64,000 nt of DNA from CAYTAU01 sp964442075. Lineage in GTDB: Bacteria; Bacteroidota; Bacteroidia; Bacteroidales; CAYTAU01. A model generated the notes under the pieces. It saw only the letters and a program-made list of their open reading frames with translations. It did not search any database and was not told the origin of the DNA. Below, in pieces: positions 15,886-24,309 of the stretch (positions are counted from its first letter, which is position 1; every line of letters starts with the position of its first letter). A program made the translations under genes and the position numbers. The stretch covers positions 47,147 through 111,146 of the forward strand of contig CAYTWH010000009.1 of the NCBI GenBank assembly GCA_964442075.1. The letters run 5' to 3'.

Positions 15886-18843
15886 ATGGAATCACCAAGT
15901 ATGCTAAGTTATTTTTTTGAAGAAACATCTTTTTCTTCGCTTATGAAAAAAAGGATTTATCGTATTCTTTTAATTTGCAGCAAATACGACACCTTTATTC
16001 TTGAAGAAGATGGCAGAGTGGATGAACAGATTTTTATGGAATATGTCTCTTTAAATCTTAGATATCCTCCACAATTTATTCAAGCCTCTACTGCAAAAGA
16101 AGCTTTTCAAATTCTTGAAGAAGAAAATGTAGAATTAATAATTAATATGCTTAGTGTTGGCGGAATGGATCCTTTCAAGCTATCATTGTATATAAAAAAT
16201 AAATATCAAGATATACCTATTGTTGTATTAACGCCTTTTTCAAGGGAAGTTTCGCTGAAATTAAATAAAGAAAACACAAGTGCAATTGATTACAAATTTT
16301 GCTGGCTTGGGAATTCAGATATTCTTCTCGCTATTATAAAACTTATTGAAGATAAAATGAATTCCGAACACGACATTAACGATGTTGGTGTACAGGCAAT
16401 TCTTCTTGTCGAAGATTCTATTCGTTATTATTCAAGTTTTTTACCAAACATGTATAAAATTATTTTTAAGCAATCTAAAGAATTAATGACAGAAGGCTTA
16501 AATGAGCATCAAAAAATGTTGCGGATGCGAGGAAGACCTAAAATTTTATTGGCAAATAATTATGAAGAAGCGATATCAATATGGGAAAAATATAAAAATA
16601 ATATTCTAGGAATAATATCTGATGTTTCATTTAATAGAAACGGCAAAAAAGATAAACTTGCAGGCGGCAGGTTTGTAAAGAAAATAAAAAAAGAAGATAA
16701 GCTTATGCCAATATTGTTGCAATCTTCTGATAAGAAAAACGAAATTCTTGCAAAAGAACTTAATGTAGGATTTCTTCATAAATATTCAAAAACATTATCT
16801 ATTGAACTAAGGGATTTTATTGTACATAATTTTGCATTTGGAGATTTTGTTTTTATTGACCCAATATCTCTCAAAGAAATCAATAGAGCAAGTGATTTAC
16901 AATCATTACAAAAAATAATTTTTCAAATACCTGATGAATCTGTTGAATTTCATATAAATAAAAACCATTATTCAAAATGGCTTAATGCCAGGGCATTGTT
17001 CCCAATTGCAAAAGTTTTTCAGCAGGTAAATTCAAACGATTTTGAAACAATTGAGCAAATAAAATATTTTATTTTTGATAATATAGCCAAATATAGAATG
17101 ATTAAAGGCAAAGGTGTTATTGCAACATTTTGCAGAGAGCAATTTGATGAATATCTTTCTTTTGCCAGAATTGGAGATGGCTCTCTTGGCGGAAAAGGCA
17201 GAGGGCTGGCTTTTATTGATTCGTTTATAAAAAGAAATGTAATATTTGAAAGATTTAAGAATGTAGCTATTAAAATTCCAAGAACCGTTGTTTTGTGTAC
17301 CGATATTTTTGATGAGTTTATGGAAACCAACAACTTATACAAGATTGGTCTTTCAGATAAAGATGATGAAGATATTTTAATGGCTTTTATTGATGCTCCA
17401 TTACCATTTAGAATTCATAAAGATTTATATTCATTTATATCTGTTCTGAAAAATCCAATAGCTATCAGATCATCAAGTCTCCTTGAAGATTCGTATTATC
17501 AGCCTTTTGCAGGAGTGTATTCTACATATATGATACCAAAGGTTGAATCTGAAATAGTAATGATTGAAAAATTAAGTATTGCTATTAAAAGTGTTTATGC
17601 TTCGGTTTTTTTCAAAGAAAGCAAAGCATATATGACAGCTACATCTAATGTAATAGATGAAGAAAAAATGGGAATTGTTCTTCAAGAGGTATGTGGTACA
17701 AAATATGAAAATCGATTTTATCCAAATATATCAGGTACAGCACGGTCTATTAATTTTTATCCTATTAAGCCTGAAAAATCCGAAGATGGCATTGCAAACA
17801 TTGCTTTAGGATTAGGGAAACATATTGTTGAGGGTGGTCAATCTTTACGTTTTTCACCTGTTTATCCAAAAAAAGTTTTACAGTTGTCATCTCCCGAAAT
17901 GGCTCTGCAAGAGACACAAAAGCAATTCTATGCTTTAGATTTAAACATAAATAACTTTATTGGTTCTACAAATGATGGTATAAATATCATTAAATTAAAA
18001 ATTAAAGATGCAGAGAAAGATAAATCGTTAAAACATATAGCCTCTACCTATGATTTTGAGAATAATATTTTGAGAGACGGTACATCAGATAATGGAAAGA
18101 AAATATTAACTTTTTCAAATATTTTAAATTATGATGTATTTCCTCTTGCAGAAATAATTAATATATTTTTAAAAATTGGACAAGAAGAAATGAATAATCC
18201 GATAGAAATTGAGTTTGCAGTAAATCTAAATTCTATGAAAACCGGACAAAGTATTTTTAATATTCTTCAAATCAGACCAATTATTGATAATGAACAAGGA
18301 ACAAATATTAATCTTGATAATGTTGAAAATAGTGAAACAATAATTGTTTCAAATTCTTCTCTTGGTAATGGGGAATATAGAAATTTACAAGATATTATTT
18401 ATGTAAAGCCAGAATCTTTTAACAGTCTTAAGACAAATAAAATTGTTGAAAAAATTGATAATCTGAATAATGAGTTTCAAAATAAAAATAAAAATTACAT
18501 ATTAATAGGACCAGGAAGATGGGGAAGTAGCGATCCAAATTTAGGAATACCCGTTAAGTGGGGACAAATAACAGCAGCAAGAATTATTGTAGAATCCGGA
18601 CTTAAAGATTATCGTATTGACCCCAGCCAAGGCACACATTTTTTTCAGAATTTAACATCTTTTCGAGTGGGTTATTTCACAATTAATCCACATATTAATG
18701 ATGGATTTTATGATATAGATTATTTAACAAATTGTAAATCTGAATATGAAGATGAGTATATAAGGCATATCTGTTTTCCAAAACCTCTGGTTGTGAAAGT
18801 AGATGGGAAAAAAGGAAAGGGAGTTATTTATAAACAAGCATAA
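15886..18843 (+). CDS. Receiver / PEP-synthase-type ATP-grasp protein (paralogue)
   Basis: The frame is open from a TTG at 15874, but the ATG at 15886 is preferred, 12 nt after the phosphoesterase stop, giving 985 residues. It matches the protein at 11140 without the GAF-like domain. Residues about 22-155 are a degenerate receiver. Residues about 170-320 are a receiver with E176/D177, D246, S280/S281 and K299. A conserved linker contains ESVEFHINKNHYSKWLNARA. The ATP-grasp part has GGKGRG at 435-440 and AIRSSSLLED with R528, E534 and D535. The C-terminal part has GPGRWG at 875-880 and a GTHFFQN motif. The phosphohistidine and PEP-barrel domains are again missing. Receiver phosphorylation may control the ATP-grasp domain (inference). 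Confidence 0.8.
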   Translation: MESPSMLSYFFEETSFSSLMKKRIYRILLICSKYDTFILEEDGRVDEQIFMEYVSLNLRYPPQFIQASTAKEAFQILEEENVELIINMLSVGGMDPFKLSLYIKNKYQDIPIVVLTPFSREVSLKLNKENTSAIDYKFCWLGNSDILLAIIKLIEDKMNSEHDINDVGVQAILLVEDSIRYYSSFLPNMYKIIFKQSKELMTEGLNEHQKMLRMRGRPKILLANNYEEAISIWEKYKNNILGIISDVSFNRNGKKDKLAGGRFVKKIKKEDKLMPILLQSSDKKNEILAKELNVGFLHKYSKTLSIELRDFIVHNFAFGDFVFIDPISLKEINRASDLQSLQKIIFQIPDESVEFHINKNHYSKWLNARALFPIAKVFQQVNSNDFETIEQIKYFIFDNIAKYRMIKGKGVIATFCREQFDEYLSFARIGDGSLGGKGRGLAFIDSFIKRNVIFERFKNVAIKIPRTVVLCTDIFDEFMETNNLYKIGLSDKDDEDILMAFIDAPLPFRIHKDLYSFISVLKNPIAIRSSSLLEDSYYQPFAGVYSTYMIPKVESEIVMIEKLSIAIKSVYASVFFKESKAYMTATSNVIDEEKMGIVLQEVCGTKYENRFYPNISGTARSINFYPIKPEKSEDGIANIALGLGKHIVEGGQSLRFSPVYPKKVLQLSSPEMALQETQKQFYALDLNINNFIGSTNDGINIIKLKIKDAEKDKSLKHIASTYDFENNILRDGTSDNGKKILTFSNILNYDVFPLAEIINIFLKIGQEEMNNPIEIEFAVNLNSMKTGQSIFNILQIRPIIDNEQGTNINLDNVENSETIIVSNSSLGNGEYRNLQDIIYVKPESFNSLKTNKIVEKIDNLNNEFQNKNKNYILIGPGRWGSSDPNLGIPVKWGQITAARIIVESGLKDYRIDPSQGTHFFQNLTSFRVGYFTINPHINDGFYDIDYLTNCKSEYEDEYIRHICFPKPLVVKVDGKKGKGVIYKQA

Positions 18844-18847
18844 AAAA

Positions 18848-18870
18848 AGCTGTCCCTTGAGACAGCTCTT
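18848..18870. terminator. Terminator between the ATP-grasp operon and gdhA copy 2
   Basis: The stem AGCTGTC (18848-18854) / GACAGCT (18861-18867) lies between convergent genes. On the minus strand it is followed by a run of seven T, so it is strongest as the gdhA terminator. On the plus strand it is followed only by CTTTCC. Confidence 0.75.
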
Positions 18871-18900
18871 TCCACGTATGGATCACGTTTATAGTATTAA

Positions 18901-20238
18901 TTAAATAATACCCTGATCAAGCATTGCATTTGCAACTTTGAGAAATCCTGCAACATTAGCTCCTTTTACATAGTCAATATATCCTTCGTCATCTTTACCA
19001 TATTCTACACAAGCACTATGTATATTTCTCATTATTTCATGCAATTTAATATCTACTTCTTCAGCAGACCATTTCATTTTTAAAGAATTTTGCGACATTT
19101 CCAAACCCGAAGTTGCTACACCACCTGCATTAGCAGCTTTTCCAGGGGCAAATAATATTTTATTTTCTTGGAATAATTCAACTGCTTCTGGAGTACATCC
19201 CATATTTGATACTTCAGCAACTAATTTTGTGTTATTGGCAACCAATTGTTTAGCATCATCTTCATTTATCTCATTTTGAGTTGCACATGGAAGTGCAATA
19301 TCACATTTTATTTCCCATGGTTTTTTTCCTTGGAAAAACTTGGCTTCTGGGAATTCATAAGTATATGGCTTTACAATATCATTGTTAGAAGCTCTTAATT
19401 CTAACATATAATCAATTTTTTCTTCACTTATTCCTTTTGAATCATAAATATATCCATCAGGACCAGATAGTGTAACAACTTTCCCTCCTAATTCGCTTAC
19501 TTTTTTTACAGCACCCCAGGCAACATTACCAAAACCTGAAACAGTAACTATTTTTCCTTTTATTGATTCATCTATCATATTCAACATTTCTTCCACAAAA
19601 TATATTGCACCAAATCCTGTAGCTTCAGGACGAACTAAACTACCTCCCCAATTTAAGCCTTTTCCTGTTAGCACACCTATATGTTCTCTTGTTAACTTTT
19701 TATACATCCCATATAAAAATCCAATTTCCTTCCCTCCTACTCCAATATCACCTGCAGGTACGTCTGTATCAGGACCTATATTTCTCCATAATTCTAACAT
19801 AAAAGACTGGCAAAACCTCATAATTTCTCCATTTGATTTTCCTTTTGGATTAAAATCTGAACCTCCTTTGCCACCTCCCATTGGAAGAGTTGTTAAACTA
19901 TTTTTAAAAATTTGTTCAAAACCAAGAAATTTTAATATACTCAAGTTTACACTTGGGTGAAATCTTAATCCTCCTTTATATGGTCCAATAGAATTATTAA
20001 ATTGAACTCTATATCCCTTATTTACATTCACCTTGCTTTCATCATCTACCCAAGGAATTTTAAACATTATCACTCTATCCGGATTAATTAACCTATCAAT
20101 AATACCGGCTGCCTCAAAGTGAGGATTTTCGTTAACTACGTCAACGATAGATTCAAGAACTTCGTGAACTGATTGAAGATATTCAACCTCACCGGAATTC
20201 TTTTTTTCCAGTTCGTTCATTATTTTATCTATATCCAT
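18901..20238 (-). CDS. gdhA: NADP-type glutamate dehydrogenase (copy 2)
   Basis: This is a second full-length class I glutamate dehydrogenase of 445 residues, clearly homologous to the copy at 9585. It has the same FKNSLTTLPMGGGKGGSDF catalytic segment, DTDVPAGDIGVGGKEIGFL and Rossmann loop VTVSGFGNVAWGA. It differs in the nucleotide-binding half and at the surface (for example EVSNMGCTPEAVELFQ in place of EGANMPSTPEA), which could reflect different cofactor preference or regulation. The two copies flank the receiver/ATP-grasp operon, and this one is divergent from the Crp-type regulator. Regulation of gdhA by that protein is plausible but not shown. Confidence 0.95.
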   Translation of the reverse strand: MDIDKIMNELEKKNSGEVEYLQSVHEVLESIVDVVNENPHFEAAGIIDRLINPDRVIMFKIPWVDDESKVNVNKGYRVQFNNSIGPYKGGLRFHPSVNLSILKFLGFEQIFKNSLTTLPMGGGKGGSDFNPKGKSNGEIMRFCQSFMLELWRNIGPDTDVPAGDIGVGGKEIGFLYGMYKKLTREHIGVLTGKGLNWGGSLVRPEATGFGAIYFVEEMLNMIDESIKGKIVTVSGFGNVAWGAVKKVSELGGKVVTLSGPDGYIYDSKGISEEKIDYMLELRASNNDIVKPYTYEFPEAKFFQGKKPWEIKCDIALPCATQNEINEDDAKQLVANNTKLVAEVSNMGCTPEAVELFQENKILFAPGKAANAGGVATSGLEMSQNSLKMKWSAEEVDIKLHEIMRNIHSACVEYGKDDEGYIDYVKGANVAGFLKVANAMLDQGII

Positions 20239-20422
20239 AGCTATATATTTTTAATTAATAATATTAATATAATTTTATTATACAAAGTAATGACGTTTTA
20301 AGATTGCAGCAAAAAAAAGCAGCATCTAAAATATCCATTTTCACATTGAGATTTATCAATGCAAACTTTGTTAAATATCATAATGTATGTTTCAAAATAT
20401 TATTTTATGTAAAAATTATCTT

Positions 20423-20430
20423 TATTTTTG
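20423..20430 (+). promoter_or_regulatory. Putative -7 box of the Crp-type regulator gene
   Basis: TATTTTTG matches TAnnTTTG and lies 67 nt before the ATG at 20498. No clear TTG is found at -33. The 259-nt divergent region 20239-20497 is otherwise AT-rich, and the short frames in it look spurious. Confidence 0.3.
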
Positions 20431-20497
20431 CAAAGTGGTTTTATGTAATTCAATATTTGTTGGCAATTATATTTTATAGAAATTATTAGAATTATAT

Positions 20498-21607
20498 ATG
20501 AATAAAATAAACAATAAATATTCTAATAAAGATCTTGTTGAGAGGGCAAAAGAATTGAACTGCCTTTATTTGGTTGATGAAACTTTAAAAGATATTAATG
20601 AACCTCTTAAAGATGTATTAGATAAAATAGTTAATGTAATACCTAAAGGATGGAGATTTAATGATATTTGTGCTGCAGAAATAAAATGTAATGACATTCA
20701 TTGCAAAACTAGCAATTTTAATACTTCAATTTTAAAACAAAAATCAAATATCGTTATAAATAATAAAATAATTGGAAAAATAATTGTATGCTATACTAAG
20801 CCAATAAAAAATCAAAGAGTTTTTTTACCTGAAGAACAAAAATTATTAAATTCAATAACTCAAAAAATAAGTAATTTTATTAGTTACCAAAATTTAAGTG
20901 AAAAAATTGAAGTAAAAACCGAAAAAAAACAAAATAATAATCCTTCATTACAAGAGCTTAAAAATTGGCTTAAATTTCAATCTTTAAATAATAATGATAT
21001 TGATAACATACTTAATCTAAAATTGAATTTTAATAAGGGAGAAACAATTTGTAAACAAGGCTCTTTTGCAACTTATATTATATTACTTTCAGATGGATAT
21101 GTAAAAGCATCAATCGAAAATAATAATAAAAAAACATACAATTTCAAAATTACCAAACCTTTTGCATTTATAGGACTTTCAGAACTTTTTGGAACAGGTT
21201 ATTACCATTTTTCAGCAGTTTCATTAACATCTTCTTCCGTTTATTTAATAGATATAGACCAATTTAAACAATTAATTGCTTATAATCAGGAATTTTCGAG
21301 CAATATAATGAGTTGGTATTGTAGTAATATTGAGAATCTTTACAATAAAATGTCAGATCTTGCAACCAAACAGTCGCATGGAAAAATAGCTGAAGTTTTA
21401 TTATACCTTTCAAAAAATGTGTTTGAAAATAGTTTAATAAGTAATATAATTACAAGAAAAGATATTGCTAACATGACAGGTATATCTCATGAAAGCACTG
21501 TTAGAATCTTATCTGAATTTAAAAAAGATAATATTATCAAAATTGTTCAATCAGGTATAGAAATAATTAATTTTGATTTACTAAAAACAATTAGTATTGC
21601 GGGCTAA
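20498..21607 (+). CDS. Crp/Fnr-family transcription regulator with N-terminal GAF-like domain
   Basis: At 369 residues it is about 150 longer than a normal Crp/Fnr protein because of an N-terminal domain. That domain (about 12-145) shares the pattern ERAKELNCLYLVDETLKDIN ... VIPKGWRF ... EEQKLLNSITQKIS with the N-terminus of the ATP-grasp protein at 11140. Residues about 150-265 form a cyclic-nucleotide-binding-type barrel (LNFNKGETICKQGSFATYII). Residues about 300-365 form a winged helix-turn-helix (ITRKDIANMTGISHESTVRI). No Cys cluster of the Fnr type is present. It probably senses a small molecule through one or both N-terminal domains and controls neighbouring metabolic genes (inference). 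Confidence 0.88.
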   Translation: MNKINNKYSNKDLVERAKELNCLYLVDETLKDINEPLKDVLDKIVNVIPKGWRFNDICAAEIKCNDIHCKTSNFNTSILKQKSNIVINNKIIGKIIVCYTKPIKNQRVFLPEEQKLLNSITQKISNFISYQNLSEKIEVKTEKKQNNNPSLQELKNWLKFQSLNNNDIDNILNLKLNFNKGETICKQGSFATYIILLSDGYVKASIENNNKKTYNFKITKPFAFIGLSELFGTGYYHFSAVSLTSSSVYLIDIDQFKQLIAYNQEFSSNIMSWYCSNIENLYNKMSDLATKQSHGKIAEVLLYLSKNVFENSLISNIITRKDIANMTGISHESTVRILSEFKKDNIIKIVQSGIEIINFDLLKTISIAG

Positions 21608-21632
21608 AAATTTATAACAATTGAACAATTTA

Positions 21633-22736
21633 TTACATTAAACAATAAACTTTCCCCGGCAAACTCTTTACAATGCCATTAAATTCTAAATTTAAAAGTA
21701 AGGCGGAAATTTTGCTTATTGATAATTCGGTTTTAATTCTAATTATATCAATATTTAATTTATTGTCTTTTTTCAATAAGTCAACAATAAGTTTTTCTTC
21801 TTCAGAAAGCTCATTAAATATTTTTATTTGAATTGCTTTTGGCTTTTTATTTTGTTCCCAGCCCAAAATATATTCAAGATCTTCAACAGATTCTATTAAT
21901 GCTGCTTTATGTGATTTTATGAGCCTGTTACAACCTTCGGAATATTTATCATTTATTTTTCCCGGAAATGCAAATACATCTCTGTTATATGAATTTGCAA
22001 TATCTGCAGTAATTAATGCTCCTCCCTTTTTTGCAGATTCTACAACAATGCTTGCATCAGATATCCCTGCAATTATTCTGTTTCTTCTTACAAAATTACC
22101 TTTATCGTTTTTTGAATTAGATTTAAATTCAGTAAGTAATCCTCCATTTTTAATAATATCTTTAGCAACACTGCTATGTGCAACCGGATATATTAAATTT
22201 AAACCGTGTCCTAAAACTGCTATGGTTTTAAAATTGTTATTTAATGCAGATTTGTGTGCCTGAATATCTATGCCATAAGCCAAGCCGCTAACAATTACCG
22301 GATTATGCCCTCTTGCTTTTATGTCTGTAATCAGCTTATCACATATTGACTTCCCATAATCTGTTGCTTTTCTTGTTCCAATAATGCTTATTATTTTAGA
22401 GTTATTTAAATCGACATCTCCTTTCATGTATAATAAAATAGGTGAATCATAACACTCTTTTAACCTGTTTGGATAATCTTTATCTAAAAAGAAGTATGTT
22501 TTTAAATTATATTTATTAATAAATTCTATTTCTCTTTTAGCTTCTTCAATAACATTATTTTTAATAATAATTTTGGCAAGCGTTTCGCCTATGCCCGGAA
22601 TTTTAACCAATATTCTTTTCTTTTCTTTAAATACTCCCTCTAAACTCCCAACATAAGCAATTAACTTTTTTGCGTTTACAGGACCTATTTTAGGAATGAA
22701 ACTAATGGCTATTTTATATAATAATTGATTGTCCAC
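21633..22736 (-). CDS. dprA: DNA-processing protein DprA
   Basis: The 367-residue protein has the DprA layout. An N-terminal HhH/SAM-like part (KLIAYVGSLEGVFKE, ILVKIPGIGETLAKII) is followed by the Rossmann-like core with IISIIGTRKATDYGK, VSGLAYGIDIQAHKSAL, TIAVLGHGLNLIYP, RRNRIIAGISD and GGALITADIANSYNRDVFAF. A C-terminal winged-helix-like domain completes it. DprA binds incoming single-stranded DNA and loads RecA during natural transformation. It is convergent with the Crp-type gene and appears monocistronic. Confidence 0.95.
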   Translation of the reverse strand: MDNQLLYKIAISFIPKIGPVNAKKLIAYVGSLEGVFKEKKRILVKIPGIGETLAKIIIKNNVIEEAKREIEFINKYNLKTYFFLDKDYPNRLKECYDSPILLYMKGDVDLNNSKIISIIGTRKATDYGKSICDKLITDIKARGHNPVIVSGLAYGIDIQAHKSALNNNFKTIAVLGHGLNLIYPVAHSSVAKDIIKNGGLLTEFKSNSKNDKGNFVRRNRIIAGISDASIVVESAKKGGALITADIANSYNRDVFAFPGKINDKYSEGCNRLIKSHKAALIESVEDLEYILGWEQNKKPKAIQIKIFNELSEEEKLIVDLLKKDNKLNIDIIRIKTELSISKISALLLNLEFNGIVKSLPGKVYCLM

Positions 22737-22813
22737 TTAAATTATATTTACGGCAAATCTAAAATATTTTTCCTAATTTTAAACCCTGTTATTAAAATTT
22801 AAAATATTATAAT

Positions 22814-23347
22814 ATGTCTGTAATATCTGAAAATGAAATTAACGAAAAAACATTAATTGCAATTGCCGAAAAAATGGCAATAGCTGCCCGTACAGCACCA
22901 AAAGGACGCGGGCATAATAATATTGAAATTAAACTTGTAACAGGAAAAGATATTAAGAAAATATCTGACAAAATGAAAGAAATTGGGAATAAAAAAGAAC
23001 AAACATTCTTTATTCGTGACGCAGAGAATATTCTTTTATCACCTGTTATATTTCTTATTGCTGCAAAAGTAAATGCAATAAATTTGAATTGTGGCTTATG
23101 CGGTTTTAAAGATTGTAATTCCAAAAACAAATTTAAAGAAGTACCATGTGCGTTTAATACAATTGATATTGGGATAGCTTTAGGTTCCGCAGTTGGTATT
23201 GCATCAGATAATAGAGTTGATAATCGTATAATGTACACTATTGGACAAGCGGTTGATTCTTTAAATATTTTTGATAAAGAGTTTAAGATAATTTTTGGAG
23301 TTGCTTTAACAGCAACATCAAAAAATCCATTTTTTGACAGGAAATAA
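22814..23347 (+). CDS. DUF2148-like ferredoxin-domain protein
   Basis: The 177-residue protein matches a small family found mostly in anaerobes, annotated as ferredoxin domain or DUF2148. It has an N-terminal helix with IAIAEKMAIAARTAPKGRG, a Cys-rich segment (NCGLCGFKDC followed by a Cys in EVPCAFN) and a C-terminal GIALGSAVGIASDNRVDNR region. The four Cys could bind an Fe-S cluster. The biochemical role of the family is not established to my knowledge. It is 8 nt upstream of the 2-hydroxyacid dehydrogenase gene, so both are probably one operon. A long minus-strand frame over the same bases is a shadow. Confidence 0.8.
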   Translation: MSVISENEINEKTLIAIAEKMAIAARTAPKGRGHNNIEIKLVTGKDIKKISDKMKEIGNKKEQTFFIRDAENILLSPVIFLIAAKVNAINLNCGLCGFKDCNSKNKFKEVPCAFNTIDIGIALGSAVGIASDNRVDNRIMYTIGQAVDSLNIFDKEFKIIFGVALTATSKNPFFDRK

Positions 23348-23355
23348 TATTTATA

Positions 23356-24309
23356 ATGCAAATTAAGATACTACTTATCGATTCTATACACAATGTACTA
23401 ATAGAAAAATTAGTAAAAGCAGGGTTTATTTGCGATTACAAACCAAATATTCTATTGCAAGAGATAGAAAATATTATTGCTAATTATGATGGCATTATAG
23501 TACGTAATAAAATAATAATTGATGAAAATATTATTGATAAAGCTGTTAAATTAAAATTTATTGGAAGAGTAGGCTCTGGACTTGAAAATATTGATGTTAC
23601 TTATGCTTCTGAAAAAAAAATAAGTTGTTTTAATTCTCCTGAAGGTAATTGCAATGCTGTTAGTGAACATGCAATTGGAATGCTGTTATCTTTATTTCAT
23701 AATATAAATATTTCAAATTATGAACTTAGGTCAGGAATTTGGAACAGGGAAATAAACAGAGGGATTGAACTTAATAATATAACAATAGGTATTATTGGTT
23801 ATGGAAATACGGGTTCGGCATTTGCTGAAAAATTAAAAGGATTTAATATTAAAATATTGGCTTACGATAAATATAAAAATAATTATAGTTCTGAAAATGT
23901 AATTGAAACAAACATGGAAGACATATTTAATAATGCCGATGTTTTAAGTCTTCATATTCCATTAACTAAGGAAACAGAATATCTTGTAAATGATAAATTT
24001 ATAAATAAATTTAAAAATAATATTTACATTATTAATACTTCGAGGGGTAAAATTATTAATACTTCAGATTTAATTAAAAATCTGAAAACAAGTAAAGTTA
24101 AAGGAGTTTGCCTTGATGTTATGGAATATGAAAGCCATACTTTTGAAAACTTATTTAGCAATAAAAACTCCGAAGATTTTAATTATTTATGTAAGGCAAA
24201 AAATGTTATACTAACGCCACATATTGCAGGTTTAACAAAAGAATCAAAATATAAAACGGCTACTGTGTTAGCTGATAAAATAATTGAAAATTATAATTCT
24301 ATTTTGTAA
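23356..24309 (+). CDS. D-isomer-specific 2-hydroxyacid dehydrogenase (SerA-like)
   Basis: The 317-residue NAD-dependent enzyme has the two-domain fold of the D-2-hydroxyacid dehydrogenases. The substrate segment is FIGRVGSGLENIDV, the Rossmann loop GIIGYGNTGSAFAEKL, the substrate Arg lies in INTSRGKIINT, and the catalytic His in LTPHIAGLT. Length and sequence fit phosphoglycerate dehydrogenase without the ACT domain, but other 2-oxoacid substrates are possible. No serC or serB gene is adjacent. The last codons overlap the end of the convergent CotH gene by 11 nt. Confidence 0.87.
   Translation: MQIKILLIDSIHNVLIEKLVKAGFICDYKPNILLQEIENIIANYDGIIVRNKIIIDENIIDKAVKLKFIGRVGSGLENIDVTYASEKKISCFNSPEGNCNAVSEHAIGMLLSLFHNINISNYELRSGIWNREINRGIELNNITIGIIGYGNTGSAFAEKLKGFNIKILAYDKYKNNYSSENVIETNMEDIFNNADVLSLHIPLTKETEYLVNDKFINKFKNNIYIINTSRGKIINTSDLIKNLKTSKVKGVCLDVMEYESHTFENLFSNKNSEDFNYLCKAKNVILTPHIAGLTKESKYKTATVLADKIIENYNSIL

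Noticed and set aside
11140..18843. Annotation of the two large proteins as PEP synthase or PPDK
   Set aside because: Only the nucleotide-binding part is present; the phosphohistidine and PEP/pyruvate-binding domains are missing.
20304..20489. 61-codon ORF upstream of the Crp-type gene
   Set aside because: Aromatic and Ile-rich translation of intergenic AT-rich DNA; the candidate promoter lies inside it.
22807..23361. 184-codon minus-strand ORF opposite the DUF2148-like gene
   Set aside because: It is antisense to a gene with conserved Cys motifs and has the Ser/Ile/Leu-rich composition of a shadow frame.
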